A stretch of DNA of 10,421 bases from Cudoniella acicularis (Eukaryota; Ascomycota; Leotiomycetes; Helotiales; Helotiaceae): assembly GCA_013054445.1 (NCBI GenBank), contig JAAMPI010001795.1:1-10421 (forward strand), given 5' to 3'. Numbering within the stretch: the stretch's first letter is position 1; each line of letters starts with the position of its first letter. This document shows positions 1 through 7,449 of this stretch, piece by piece. The notes below the pieces were generated by a model. That model was not told the DNA's origin, searched no databases, and saw only the letters and a program-made list of their open reading frames with translations. The translations under genes and the position numbers were made by a program.

Positions 1-1075
1 GAATTGATGGGAAGATCGACGATGCTTTGTTGCAGGAAATTTGCGACGTGGAAAGAGCAATCAGCAACTTCAGATCTACCAGTAACAATTGGCAAGATTA
101 TATCCCAATTATGCGGATACTCCCATCCCTCAATGCTCAACCAAACGAATATCGAGAAAGAAGAGACAAGTACTTGTCATTTTTGTTGAATAAGCTCAAG
201 AAGCAAATTGAGGAAGGGTCGGACAAGCCTTGTATCACTGGAAATATTTTGAAGGACCCAGAGGCCAAGCTGAACGAGAGTAAGTAGACAATTTCCTGCA
301 GTTCGAGATATTGCTAACGCCAAATAGTGGAAATCAAATCCATTTGCCTAACAATGGTCTCTGCCGGTCTTGATACAGTTCCAGGAAATCTCATTATGGG
401 CATTGCCTACCTTTCCTCCGAACATGGTCAAGAAATCCAAAAACGCGCTTACGATGAGATCATGAAAGTCTACCCAGATGGCGACGCATGGGAGAAATGT
501 ATTATAGAAGAGAAAGTGCCATACGTGACAGCTTTCGTAAGAGAAGTTTTAAGATTTTTCACTGTAATTCCGATATGTCTGCCACGGACAAGCATCAAGG
601 ATATCAAGTACGAGGAGGCTGTCATTCCTGCTGGGACAACATTCTACATGGTACGTCTTCCCATTCCCATTTCCAATGTATCTGCTGACCGGAGAAATAG
701 AACGCCTGGGCCGCCGACTTCGACGAATCCCATTTCAAATCCGCGCACGAATTCTCCATAGAACGCTACCTCGACAATCCTGAAGGCTCAGGAACACCCC
801 ACTACGCCTACGGCGCCGGTTCTCGCATGTGTGCTGGCTCTCACCTGGCAAATAGGGAGCTCTACACTGCCTTCATAAGATTGATCACAGCTTTCCATAT
901 TGATCCGCCAAAGGAGGCCAAGGATCGCTCAATTTTGGATGCGCTGGAATGCAATGCTATTCCTACTGGTTTGACCACTGATCCCAAGCCGTTCAAATGC
1001 GGGTTCAGAGCGAGAGATTTGGCGAGTCTGGAGAGGTGGATGGCGGAGAGTGAGGAGAGGACTAAGGATCTGTGA
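1..1075 (+). CDS. Cytochrome P450, CYP504 (phenylacetate hydroxylase) type, 5'-partial
   Basis: Class II microsomal P450 monooxygenase; the family hydroxylates phenylacetate or its hydroxy derivatives on the way to homogentisate (A. nidulans phacA/phacB). Three exons are visible: 1-279, 328-650 and 701-1075. Introns of 48 nt (GTAAGT, branch GCTAAC, TAG) and 50 nt (GTACGT, branch GCTGAC, TAG) join in frame to 324 residues. Visible landmarks (numbering from the window edge): I-helix oxygen-activating motif SAGLDT at 104-109, K-helix EVLR at 165-168, ERYL (the PERF equivalent) at 221-224, and haem loop YGAGSRMCAG with the thiolate ligand at Cys244. All key residues are intact. CYP504 proteins are usually about 510-520 residues, so roughly 190 N-terminal residues, including the membrane anchor, lie left of the window. 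The haem-loop surroundings and C-terminus resemble the phacB (3-hydroxyphenylacetate 6-hydroxylase) branch as I remember it, so that substrate is likelier, but it is not proven. Family assignment is firm; substrate is inference. Confidence 0.93.
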
Positions 1076-2040
1076 GTTGCGCCTGAAGAGTGGTTGGGTG
1101 CGGTGAGGAAGAATTGTAAATAATACCTTTTATACAACTTGCCAGGAAACTTCTGTGTCGGTTTAACTAAATGGCATATTAGCGCAGCTTCGAACTTCAA
1201 TCAAAAATTGATTCATGCATCTTCGGAGCCTAACGCCAGGGGTATTAAAACGACCGCCGCAGTAGGATTCTAAAATTCCGCGTACAAGGTAACTATCAGG
1301 ATTCTATGTGGCTGTGTGTGCAAATCTCAGATGTGGAATACTATTTCCGGAATCTGAGCCCTAAAGACGCAAGATTCAAGAATATTGCGAGTTACCGATG
1401 TGTCACTGCCTGTTGGCTGTCAGTTATTTTGTTACCGCCGATCTCTCTGCTACTGTAAACTACTTTCATTGTGCCTCATTCACCAGCATTCCCTCCTTCT
1501 CGCCGTGTACAAGTGTCACGGGCGCAAAGTTGCAATTCCCAGGCCTAAATAAATATTAAGGAAGCTTAGCTTACTCTATACCTGCGCGCGTATATTTGGA
1601 ATCGCCACAGCTCTATTCTTGCTTTTGCTTTTTAGCAGGAACTCGAACAAAAGGAAAGCTCTTTGCCACAAGTTACGATTTATTTTTATATCCTTCGGGA
1701 ACAACACTAAAAGTCCCTTGATCGTCCAGCGTCGCCGGACCGCGACGAGCGAAGTGATACACCCCGCCATTAAGAACGGGAAATCTCAAGTGTTGGTAAC
1801 GAGAGGTGAGAAAGTGAAGAGGAAGAAGAAAAATTGAATAATATGTTTTCCCCGCTTAAATATCAGTGTTTTCATTTAACGCTCACGCTTCTTTCGACCA
1901 CTGAAGTCTTTCACTGAAGTTTACTCTAGAAGAACCGAGAGATGTAAAGTTTGCAAGATTAGATCTCTGGTATTTATGTAGCGATACTCGCTGTTTCGGA
2001 AAGTGGAAAAAGCTCTATAAGTATGAAAGGGAAATTTTGG
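1076..2040. other. Intergenic, 3' flank of the P450; no gene seen
   Basis: Ordinary-composition DNA after the P450 stop. A TAAATAATA stretch near 1117-1125 could serve as a polyadenylation element. Short open frames of up to about 110 codons exist on both strands, but they show no recognisable protein, no intron pattern and no promoter. No tRNA-like B box was found. CA and TG dinucleotides are normal here, unlike the block that follows. Confidence 0.6.
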
Positions 2041-2400
2041 CTTACCGGCCGGGGACGAACTAGTATTATTTCGTTAGCGAGTAGAATAAGTATTAAGATA
2101 CTTATTCTTAGGGTTATAGTTATTATTATAGTTATAATCGAATAAGATTCGGTTTAGTTTCGTAGACCGAATAATAATAGCGTACCTATTAGTACGACTA
2201 TAAGCTTAAATAGTAGAAAAAAGAGTGTCTTTCGTATTATAAATTACTTTTAGCGGTATAGATCGAAATATAACTTATAACGAAGGTAGTATAGTAATAG
2301 TAGTAGTAGTTAAGTAGGAGTAGCCGTAATAGAGAGTAATTACGAATAGGAAAATTAATATAAGTAATATATTAGTTGCTATAGTAATTAGTAGGGGAGG
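2041..2400. repeat. RIP-type mutated repeat remnant
   Basis: By eye count this 360-bp block contains no CA and only two TG dinucleotides (near 2226 and 2376), while TA is abundant and CG is retained. Loss of CpA/TpG with gain of TpA is the diagnostic product of repeat-induced point mutation, which acts on duplicated DNA such as transposons in Pezizomycotina. Stops occur in every frame and no protein relic can be read, so the element type is unknown. It includes an 11-bp inverted repeat (2083-2093 / 2098-2108) and a 7-bp one (2147-2153 / 2166-2172). Edges are approximate: TG-rich normal sequence resumes at about 2410. Confidence 0.75.
2083..2108. repeat. Perfect 11-bp inverted repeat, 4-nt loop
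   Basis: The arms 2083-2093 and 2098-2108 are exact reverse complements around TAAG. The repeat lies inside the RIP-type block. It may be a relic of the element's structure or a by-product of low sequence complexity. Confidence 0.6.
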
Positions 2401-2888
2401 CTATATAAGGCTGGTGCGCCGGTGCCGGGCTTAGCGTGTAGATTTAGGTGCCGTATAGATTTAGGTGAGGCCTACTATTTACCACACTGCTTTAATGTTT
2501 GTGTTTTATAAAAGGACCTTTGCTGTCTATGCGTCACATGGCTTCTGGTTGTTCGGGCTGCTGTGGGAGGCCGTTTGTATAGGACAAAGCACTGAAATAG
2601 GCTATATTAGAAATTGGTTACACCTATTTCATCTATCCTTCATAGCTATCACTTTTCCAGCACCTACCCACCCCCCTGAGACATAACTCATTTTAAGAAA
2701 TTGCCCCCGTAGAGGAAGTCAATCTATAATTCAGGCGGCTCAAGTCGTGAGGCCCCCTAAATGCCCCCCAATGTTATTGCGGTGTAAGCTGAGCATTTCT
2801 TTCAAGCAATCCGGCTAATCGAATAAATTTCTTACGACGACGTGCGTATATAACGTTTACTTTACTACGCCGTAGAGTTGAGTATACT

Positions 2889-2923
2889 AATTAAGAGAAA
2901 GGCTTTAGTGAGCTCTCTTAATT
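2889..2923. repeat. Perfect 10-bp inverted repeat, 15-nt loop
   Basis: AATTAAGAGA (2889-2898) is exactly matched by TCTCTTAATT (2914-2923). It could fold as a hairpin or be the inner part of a small inverted-repeat element. No TA target duplication was found. Confidence 0.6.
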
Positions 2924-3020
2924 GTACGCGCTCGAAGCAAGGTGGGGACACCTTTTGATAGTTTACCCGATAATTAAGTGTTCTGCTTCTAGATTTAACC
3001 TGTCTACGCGGGCTCTCGAA

Positions 3021-3036
3021 AGGGGAGGCCTCCCCT
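3021..3036. repeat. 16-bp perfect GC-rich palindrome
   Basis: AGGGGAGGCCTCCCCT is fully self-complementary in an otherwise AT-leaning region. It contains CCCCT/AGGGG, the stress-response element bound by Msn2/Msn4-type zinc fingers in yeast, on both strands. It lies about 260 bp upstream of the secreted-protein TATA box, so a regulatory role is possible but unproven. Confidence 0.4.
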
Positions 3037-3282
3037 CGATTCGGATTTAACCACCGATGTAAGGCTAAGCTCTAGTAATTGATAGGTAGAACAAATTAGG
3101 ATATGCTGTGTAACCATTTTGAGTCGAGTGAAACAATTTTCTATACAGCGACTAATAACGGAAATATGGGTCGAAAACTATCAGTACAATAACACGTTAT
3201 ATGAGACAAGTAATAGCCTGAGTATTTTATATGCGGTATTCAGGCGTACCTTAATCCTTATCATTCGAAACGTTAAAGAATG

Positions 3283-3414
3283 TATAAAATTCTTAAACCT
3301 CTCTAGTATTCTCATCGCCGTCAGAGAAAAAGTCACTCCTCTTTCAAACTCTATCTTCAATCACAAATCTCCTCACTTGAAGATTGAACTTGTGTTCTTT
3401 TATCTACCAACAAC
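3283..3414 (+). promoter_or_regulatory. Core promoter and leader of the small secreted protein gene
   Basis: TATAAAA at 3283-3289 is followed by a pyrimidine/A-rich stretch with few G (about 3330-3414), the usual fungal arrangement around transcription starts. It ends in CAACAAC directly before ATG ATG, a good fungal initiation context. TATA to ATG spans about 126 nt. Confidence 0.6.
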
Positions 3415-3615
3415 ATGATGGTTCAATTCTTAAACCTGGCACTGATTGCCCTTTCGTCGGCCTCACTAATTACCGAGCTGAATCAGGCACATATTTCCTA
3501 TTGGGACCACAGCGGGTGCAATGGGGGTATTTCGCACTACTACAACTGCGGTGTTGGGAGTGTGGCCCTTGGTGCACCAAACACCAATTCGATTGGTTTC
3601 CAGGTCGGTTGCTAG
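3415..3615 (+). CDS. Small secreted cysteine-containing protein
   Basis: A 66-residue single-exon open frame. Residues 1-25 look like a signal peptide: short polar start, hydrophobic core LNLALIALSSASL, and a plausible cleavage after Ala25 or near Ala16. The mature part is about 41-50 residues with Cys at 35, 45 and 66 and is rich in Gly, Ser and Asn (HSGCNGG, YYNCGVGSVALG). The first of two tandem ATGs is preferred because of its CAACAAC context. The TATA box and leader support a real, expressed gene. An odd cysteine count with one Cys as the last residue is unusual. The same frame stays open after the TAG for 33 codons (3616-3714) and adds two more Cys, so the visible stop may be premature (CAG to TAG) or a C-terminal intron may be missed. 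I do not recognise the family. Such proteins are often apoplastic effectors or antimicrobial peptides, but no function is shown here. Confidence 0.65.
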   Translation: MMVQFLNLALIALSSASLITELNQAHISYWDHSGCNGGISHYYNCGVGSVALGAPNTNSIGFQVGC

Positions 3616-3714
3616 GGCTGGTCGGGAATTCGGAATATTTGGCGAGACAGACTGAGGTTGGAGGGATGTGGAAATAGCTCTTGTGATAGGAAGGTTGCTG
3701 CGATAGGTCGTTAG
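3616..3714 (+). other. Open read-through extension of the secreted protein frame
   Basis: In frame with the 66-codon gene, 33 sense codons follow the TAG (3613-3615) before the next TAG at 3715-3717. The stretch contains two Cys in a CGNSSC arrangement plus several Arg and Trp. Either the ancestral protein was about 100 residues with five Cys and was truncated by one C-to-T change, or the frame is open by chance. Confidence 0.35.
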
Positions 3715-3718
3715 TGAG

Positions 3719-3977
3719 GTCAATTGGAAAAGTATTTTTAGTATTTTAGTTTAACTAAATTATCGAATATAGGCTCTTGCAATTTAAAGTAGTGATAGTA
3801 CTTCACTCTATCTCTAAAATATATATCCCACGCACAGCGTGTTAGCGCCACGTGATTTCAGGCAGAAAACACTTCAAAATAATAAAATAAGTGACAAGGA
3901 ATATTAGATATAAAAGAGGTAGAAAGTAAGAAGACCTCTTTAAGAACTAACTAAATTAGCTTCCTTATCTTAAATTG
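3719..3977. other. AT-leaning intergenic spacer
   Basis: Downstream of the secreted protein gene. It contains AT-rich stretches (3731-3790, 3880-3977) and a CACGTG E-box-like site near 3848. No gene, tRNA or clear repeat was identified. Confidence 0.45.
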
Positions 3978-4244
3978 TGTTACGGCTCTGCAAAGGCACT
4001 AGGGCCCTGACGTCACGTAGGGACGTATTTGCAAGAAGGTGCTGTATTCTCGAAGAAACTAAGCTAAGGAGAGAAGAAGAAGAGGTGGCCCTGAAAGGGC
4101 CTATATATATAGGAGGTGAGTGCTGCTAAGCGAGGGCACGTGATAAGGGGTCAGGGGCCGCGTCGCAGCCTCCTGTCGCATATAGCGCCACACTGTCTGA
4201 GTCTCCTTAGTCGTAGGACTATACGTTAAACTAGGTCTGTGATA
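3978..4244. mobile_element. Possible solo LTR of a retrotransposon
   Basis: The 267-bp segment begins TGTTACGG, a start typical of fungal copia-type LTRs. It holds a TATA-like run (4102-4111), an inverted repeat GGCCCT/AGGGCC (4087-4092 / 4096-4101), and ends in GTGATA, which would be the canonical CA end after one CpA-to-TpA change. The preceding five bases are aattg (3973-3977) and the following five are aatta (4245-4249), a near-perfect 5-bp target duplication that differs by one G-to-A. No second LTR, primer-binding site or gag/pol was found. The call rests on end motifs only. Confidence 0.3.
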
Positions 4245-4375
4245 AATTATATAATAATCTATAAGCTAAGATTTTTTTATATTTTTTATATTAAATAACT
4301 TATATATAAATAGCTTATATTTTAAATTTTAGATAATTATATGAATTTAAAAATAGCTTTTTTTAGTATAAAAGG
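4245..4375. repeat. Extremely AT-rich tract
   Basis: Very high A+T, with runs such as TTTTTTTATATTTTTTATATT. A perfect 9-bp inverted repeat is present (TATAAGCTA at 4260-4268, TAGCTTATA at 4311-4319). It ends sharply at the GC-normal sequence of the membrane protein gene and an 11-G run (4387-4397). It is best explained as a heavily mutated repeat or an element flank lying where the 5' end of the downstream gene should be. Confidence 0.5.
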
Positions 4376-4410
4376 TGGCCTAAAGAGGGGGGGGGGGCTT
4401 CCTACACTCA

Positions 4411-6342
4411 AGTCCAGGATAAGTCTAAGGCCAACGGCTAACACTTCAACTCTTCTTCCTTTGTAGATACTATGTCCTCGTAGGAGCTTGCGTCTTTGCT
4501 CAAAAGTTAGAATGGCTTAGAAACGCTTGCTTAGCAGCGGCGTTGCTTTTCCCAGCGGTCGCTGCACTCCATGGCATTACCCTGGCTGCAGTACACGTCG
4601 ATGGTGAGTCTATTATACTTGCTTCATGCTCCCACATGTAGCTGACAGCTTTCTCTTCTAGGCGCTATTGATATGGACGTCTATGGAGCCTTCCAACTAT
4701 ACTCAATAGGTATCATGGTCGCTCCAGTAATACCTAACCTATCGCGGAAATACTTCTATGATCCTGGTCGAAATACTATCTTCATTTGGACTGTCCTCAT
4801 TCTCGCAGGTGAGCAACAACCACTTCCTTCTTTTGAATTCACGGCTTACGGTCAAACTTGCGACTAGGACTGCTGAGTTTAACAATCGAGTTTTCGCGGG
4901 CTACAACATCCTACTGCACGCATGATGAACTTGGCACCCCAATTTCCTCCGACCCGGGCGACTTTACCTACAACACTACATGTAGTCTTACGTGCTCCAC
5001 CGGTCAAGGCCCATTCTCTCCCTTACGCGGCGGCTCACAAAAGGACATCTACGTAATCTCTGCACCATACAAGCTTTAACTTCAGCACGGCAACGCTCCT
5101 CATAGCTGTGTGCTGTCTCGCGGCTGTTCTCCCGCTCATATCTATGTGGGCAAAGACTCTCGAGATTTATGGGAAAGCACATTTCAACAACAATGCTGAG
5201 GAAGAAGAAGTTAATGAGCCGATCGAGAGAACAAACAGCTCTACTTTTGCGAACACGGGAAAGATCAAAAACCTTGCTATGCTAACTTTTAACAGAGTGG
5301 AAATACTCTTGGTGGGTGCCACAACACTCGTTATTTTTATTGTTGGGGAGCTGAACTTTTTCAGTCCTCAAGTTAGGTATCAAACTGAGTCTCTTAGCAG
5401 CATCAGTGAGTCTTTACGAGGTTTATTTATTTCTACAGGTTGCTCTGACTACGCCAATGGGCACCCATTTTGGGGACTGCTCTCGCTTTGATAGGGTCGC
5501 TTTACCTCCTTCTCGTCCCGGATCTACAGCACGCCAGACAAGAAGCAAATCGAAATCCCTCTGTGCCGTCCCAGTCAATTGCGTACCTTCTGGGTTGTCA
5601 CAGGTTGCTGGCAGCACCCTTGGTGAACCTTGGCCAGTGTGCGCCTATTGTTGGGACTGCTATCGCAGTGCTGCTGCTCTACTTCCTTCTCGTAGCAGAT
5701 CTACGCGTTGTAGAAGATGCAGCAAATCGAAGTTCATCAGTGCAGGCTAAGTTAATCGCACTGGTCACCGGATATCGGTCCACGCCACCTGGGCTAGTGT
5801 CATCAGATGAGAGTAACAGACCCAGATTTGCGGTAACCTTGAACGCATTCGGTAGCTACATCTCTAATTCTCCACAGGACAAGATCGACAACTCCGAGTT
5901 CAAGCGTGGAAAAGCACTCGACTTTCCCGGAATCATAGGAGAGGAATATCGAAAACGGCCTCGGAAGAGGGGCTTATACCAGCAGGTGATGAAGGGAAAT
6001 GTGAAAATGGCCGAACGAAGCTCGTTGGTGCTACAAAAAGCTGACTCGCCATCCTCTACTGCCTCAACAAGACATGGCCTACAACAGCGGCGTGACACAA
6101 TTGAAGTACCGTTGCCGGACCATCACAATGACAAGCTAGACGAACATAGTCCACCTGTCAATGAACAGAAAGTTAATTTCGACGCAATACCACCTCAAAG
6201 TCGAGAGAGACCACTGTTATCACTTCGCGGGACTACCCACCGCTACCTTGTTCAAGTTATCCAACTATCCGGCCAGTTCTCAGACCACATTACTGCCTTG
6301 CGAAGGCCACCACCCCAAGCCGGGAAAACGCGGATTGAATAG
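4411..6342 (+). pseudogene. Polytopic fungal membrane protein, 5'-truncated and frameshifted
   Basis: Uncharacterised fungal integral membrane protein family; I recognise the pattern (DPGRN, GPFSPLRGG, SEFKRGKALDFP) but know no function. Coding segments: 4467-4603, 4662-4808 and 4868-5076, then 5081-5405 in the +1 frame, then about 5453-6342. Introns at 4604-4661 (GTGAGT, branch GCTGAC) and 4809-4867 are canonical. Hydrophobic segments are encoded near 4525-4600, 4680-4745, 4775-4890, 5085-5145, 5300-5365, 5464-5520 and 5641-5700. A Cys-containing extracellular-looking loop lies between the third and fourth (about 4905-5060), and a hydrophilic tail follows 5700. Lesions: the 5' exons are missing upstream of an intact branch point and acceptor (CTAAC, TTTGTAG to 4466) with no clean donor; an extra base in CTTTAA (5075-5079) gives a stop and shifts frame; the last intron has no good acceptor. 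The terminal membrane segment is duplicated. Genuine protein-level conservation across the breaks shows these were exons. Sequencing error at 5077 cannot be excluded, but the 5' loss stands. Confidence 0.75.
5435..5775 (+). repeat. Diverged tandem duplication of the last membrane segment (unit about 165-180 bp)
   Basis: Copy 1 (about 5435-5599) and copy 2 (about 5600-5775) align at ACAGGTTGCT (5435 / 5600), GGGACTGCT (5473 / 5653), GATCTAC (5521 / 5698) and GCAAATCGAA (5545 / 5722). Encoded pairs are QWAPILGTALA versus QCAPIVGTAIA, SLYLLLVPDL versus LLYFLLVADL, and EANRNPSV versus AANRSSSV. Later anchors keep an offset of 177 bp (59 codons), so frame is preserved. The first anchor lies in the intron of copy 1, which suggests that the duplication broke inside the intron and that intron-derived DNA became the linker in copy 2. 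Confidence 0.7.
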
Positions 6343-6376
6343 TAACGCGTGAGTGTGTACACTGGAGATTTTGAGC

Positions 6377-7177
6377 ATGCCACTGACCCAAATCCAGCGA
6401 TGTGGGCATAAGTCGTACGATGACTTCATGAAGTACAGTCTGACGGGCCGAGATAATATGAAGCAGGCTATAAGTAGCAGCAGTACAACGAGCTCGAACT
6501 CATCATTTAGCAGTTCAATGTCCAGCGGCCTGACCAGCCTTCTTACACTGCTCAGTTCCAAGTCTCCGAAAAATAGTACTGGGGAACTTCCCCTTTACAC
6601 ACGACCTTCAACAGAAAGCAAACCCGCTTCCGATCCGGCACAATCACAAATACCTCCGACTACAGAACAGAAAAGTATATACCTTCTTCTGTGCTACAAT
6701 GAAGGACGCTATGTTGTCAGACTACTGCATCTGGACTTGGTGAAACTCCAAACCAAATCCTACTCTGACCTGTTCAACCTTCTGTTCGCGCAGTACAAGC
6801 AAATGCGTGGCGATTTCTTCGCATCACTGTCTCTGCGGACCTTGACTAGCATCAAATTCGCCCATTTCGAGGCTCACAAGAACGAACTGGTAGATGTGCG
6901 AAAACACGACGACATCCCGCTCCCACAACACCCAGAATACCGTTACAATCCGGTACCACCAGAGCTCATCCCACCGGTTGGCGAGCGATATATGGTACGT
7001 TCCTTAGCCAAACTTCTCCCGCTCTCTAATTCGTCCCAGATGCACCTCTTCCACACCCCCTCACACGCGGGTGAGCCCTCCTTCTGCCTAAGCCGCTTCC
7101 TGAAGAAGTTCAAAGAGAAACTACTGTACAACGGGACTGTCAACCCTGGCTGGGGCCTGCAATTTATCGAAGACTAA
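6377..7177 (+). CDS. Uncharacterised fungal protein with C-terminal GWGLQFIED-type domain
   Basis: Two exons, 6377-6994 and 7040-7177, give 251 residues; the 45-nt intron has GTACGT, a CTAAT branch and CCCAG. Order: RCGH motif at residues 8-11, a Ser/Thr-rich low-complexity stretch at about 32-65, then a folded region (YLLLCYNEG, SLRTLTSIKFAHFE, ELVDVRKHDDIP, PPELIPPVGERYM) that joins across the intron to MHLF, a KKFKEKL segment and the end GWGLQFIED. The MHLF junction and the C-terminal pattern match an uncharacterised fungal family I recall without a name. Start choice: the first ATG is 6377. The frame is open upstream and has GTG at 6353 followed by CTLE, where relatives would be expected to begin MCT, so the true start may have been lost. 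It lies 34 bp after the membrane protein stop on the same strand, leaving no room for its own promoter. No catalytic motif was recognised. Confidence 0.7.
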   Translation: MPLTQIQRCGHKSYDDFMKYSLTGRDNMKQAISSSSTTSSNSSFSSSMSSGLTSLLTLLSSKSPKNSTGELPLYTRPSTESKPASDPAQSQIPPTTEQKSIYLLLCYNEGRYVVRLLHLDLVKLQTKSYSDLFNLLFAQYKQMRGDFFASLSLRTLTSIKFAHFEAHKNELVDVRKHDDIPLPQHPEYRYNPVPPELIPPVGERYMVRSLAKLLPLSNSSQMHLFHTPSHAGEPSFCLSRFLKKFKEKLLYNGTVNPGWGLQFIED

Positions 7178-7449
7178 AAGAGTCCTAGTCATCTAACTTC
7201 TTTTTTACTCTAGTAGTATTGTTTTCCAGATGATGCCACAAGTCTGCCAAAAAAAAAACCCCCTTGGTCGTGATGAATGGTACTTGTGTCCTTGAAGCAT
7301 CATGATTTTGGTTTCCCTCACAGAACGCCCCGAGAAAGATGGCAGTGTATCTCTTTGGTCTAAGATTGAGGCTTAAATTAGATAACCTTGCTAGATATGA
7401 GAAATTAATCTAGTCGCTGTAGAACCGAAACCATAGCACCCTCTATCCT
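7178..7449. other. Shared 3' region between convergent genes
   Basis: Both flanking genes end here. It holds a T-rich run (7199-7206), ten A followed by C's (7249-7263), and AT-rich stretches that could be 3'-end signals. No open frame is worth calling. Confidence 0.55.

Larger units (their letters stand above)
2401..3282. other. Intergenic with short repeats and palindromes; no gene seen
   Basis: Mixed composition. A 12-bp unit (tagatttaggtg) occurs at 2439-2450 and again at 2456-2467, period 17. Perfect inverted repeats lie at 2889-2923 and 3021-3036 and are listed separately. CA is scarcer than TG in 2820-3060, a one-sided depletion compatible with an old, partly altered repeat. A 74-codon open stretch at 2465-2686 (+) begins with GTG, has no recognisable domain and is not called. 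Confidence 0.5.

Noticed and set aside
862..1200. 112-codon open frame on the minus strand
   Set aside because: It lies antisense to the well-supported third P450 exon and has no domain.
3384..3723. Overlapping open frames at the secreted protein locus (3384-3677 plus, 3466-3723 minus)
   Set aside because: Neither has a signal peptide, a good start context or recognisable motifs. The 3415 frame has all the promoter support.
4476..4560. ATGTCCTCG reading into a retrotransposon gag-like start with TAG in place of CAG
   Set aside because: The other phase of the same DNA reads smoothly as a membrane segment that splices into the next exon, so the gag-like reading is coincidental.
6349..6397. 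GTGAGT...CACTGAC...CCAG, a textbook intron between the two plus-strand genes
   Set aside because: No upstream frame joins usefully: the membrane protein frame has TAG-TAA just before the donor, and the alternative frame hits a stop soon after the join. Treating it as coding N-terminus (CTLE...RCGH) fits better.
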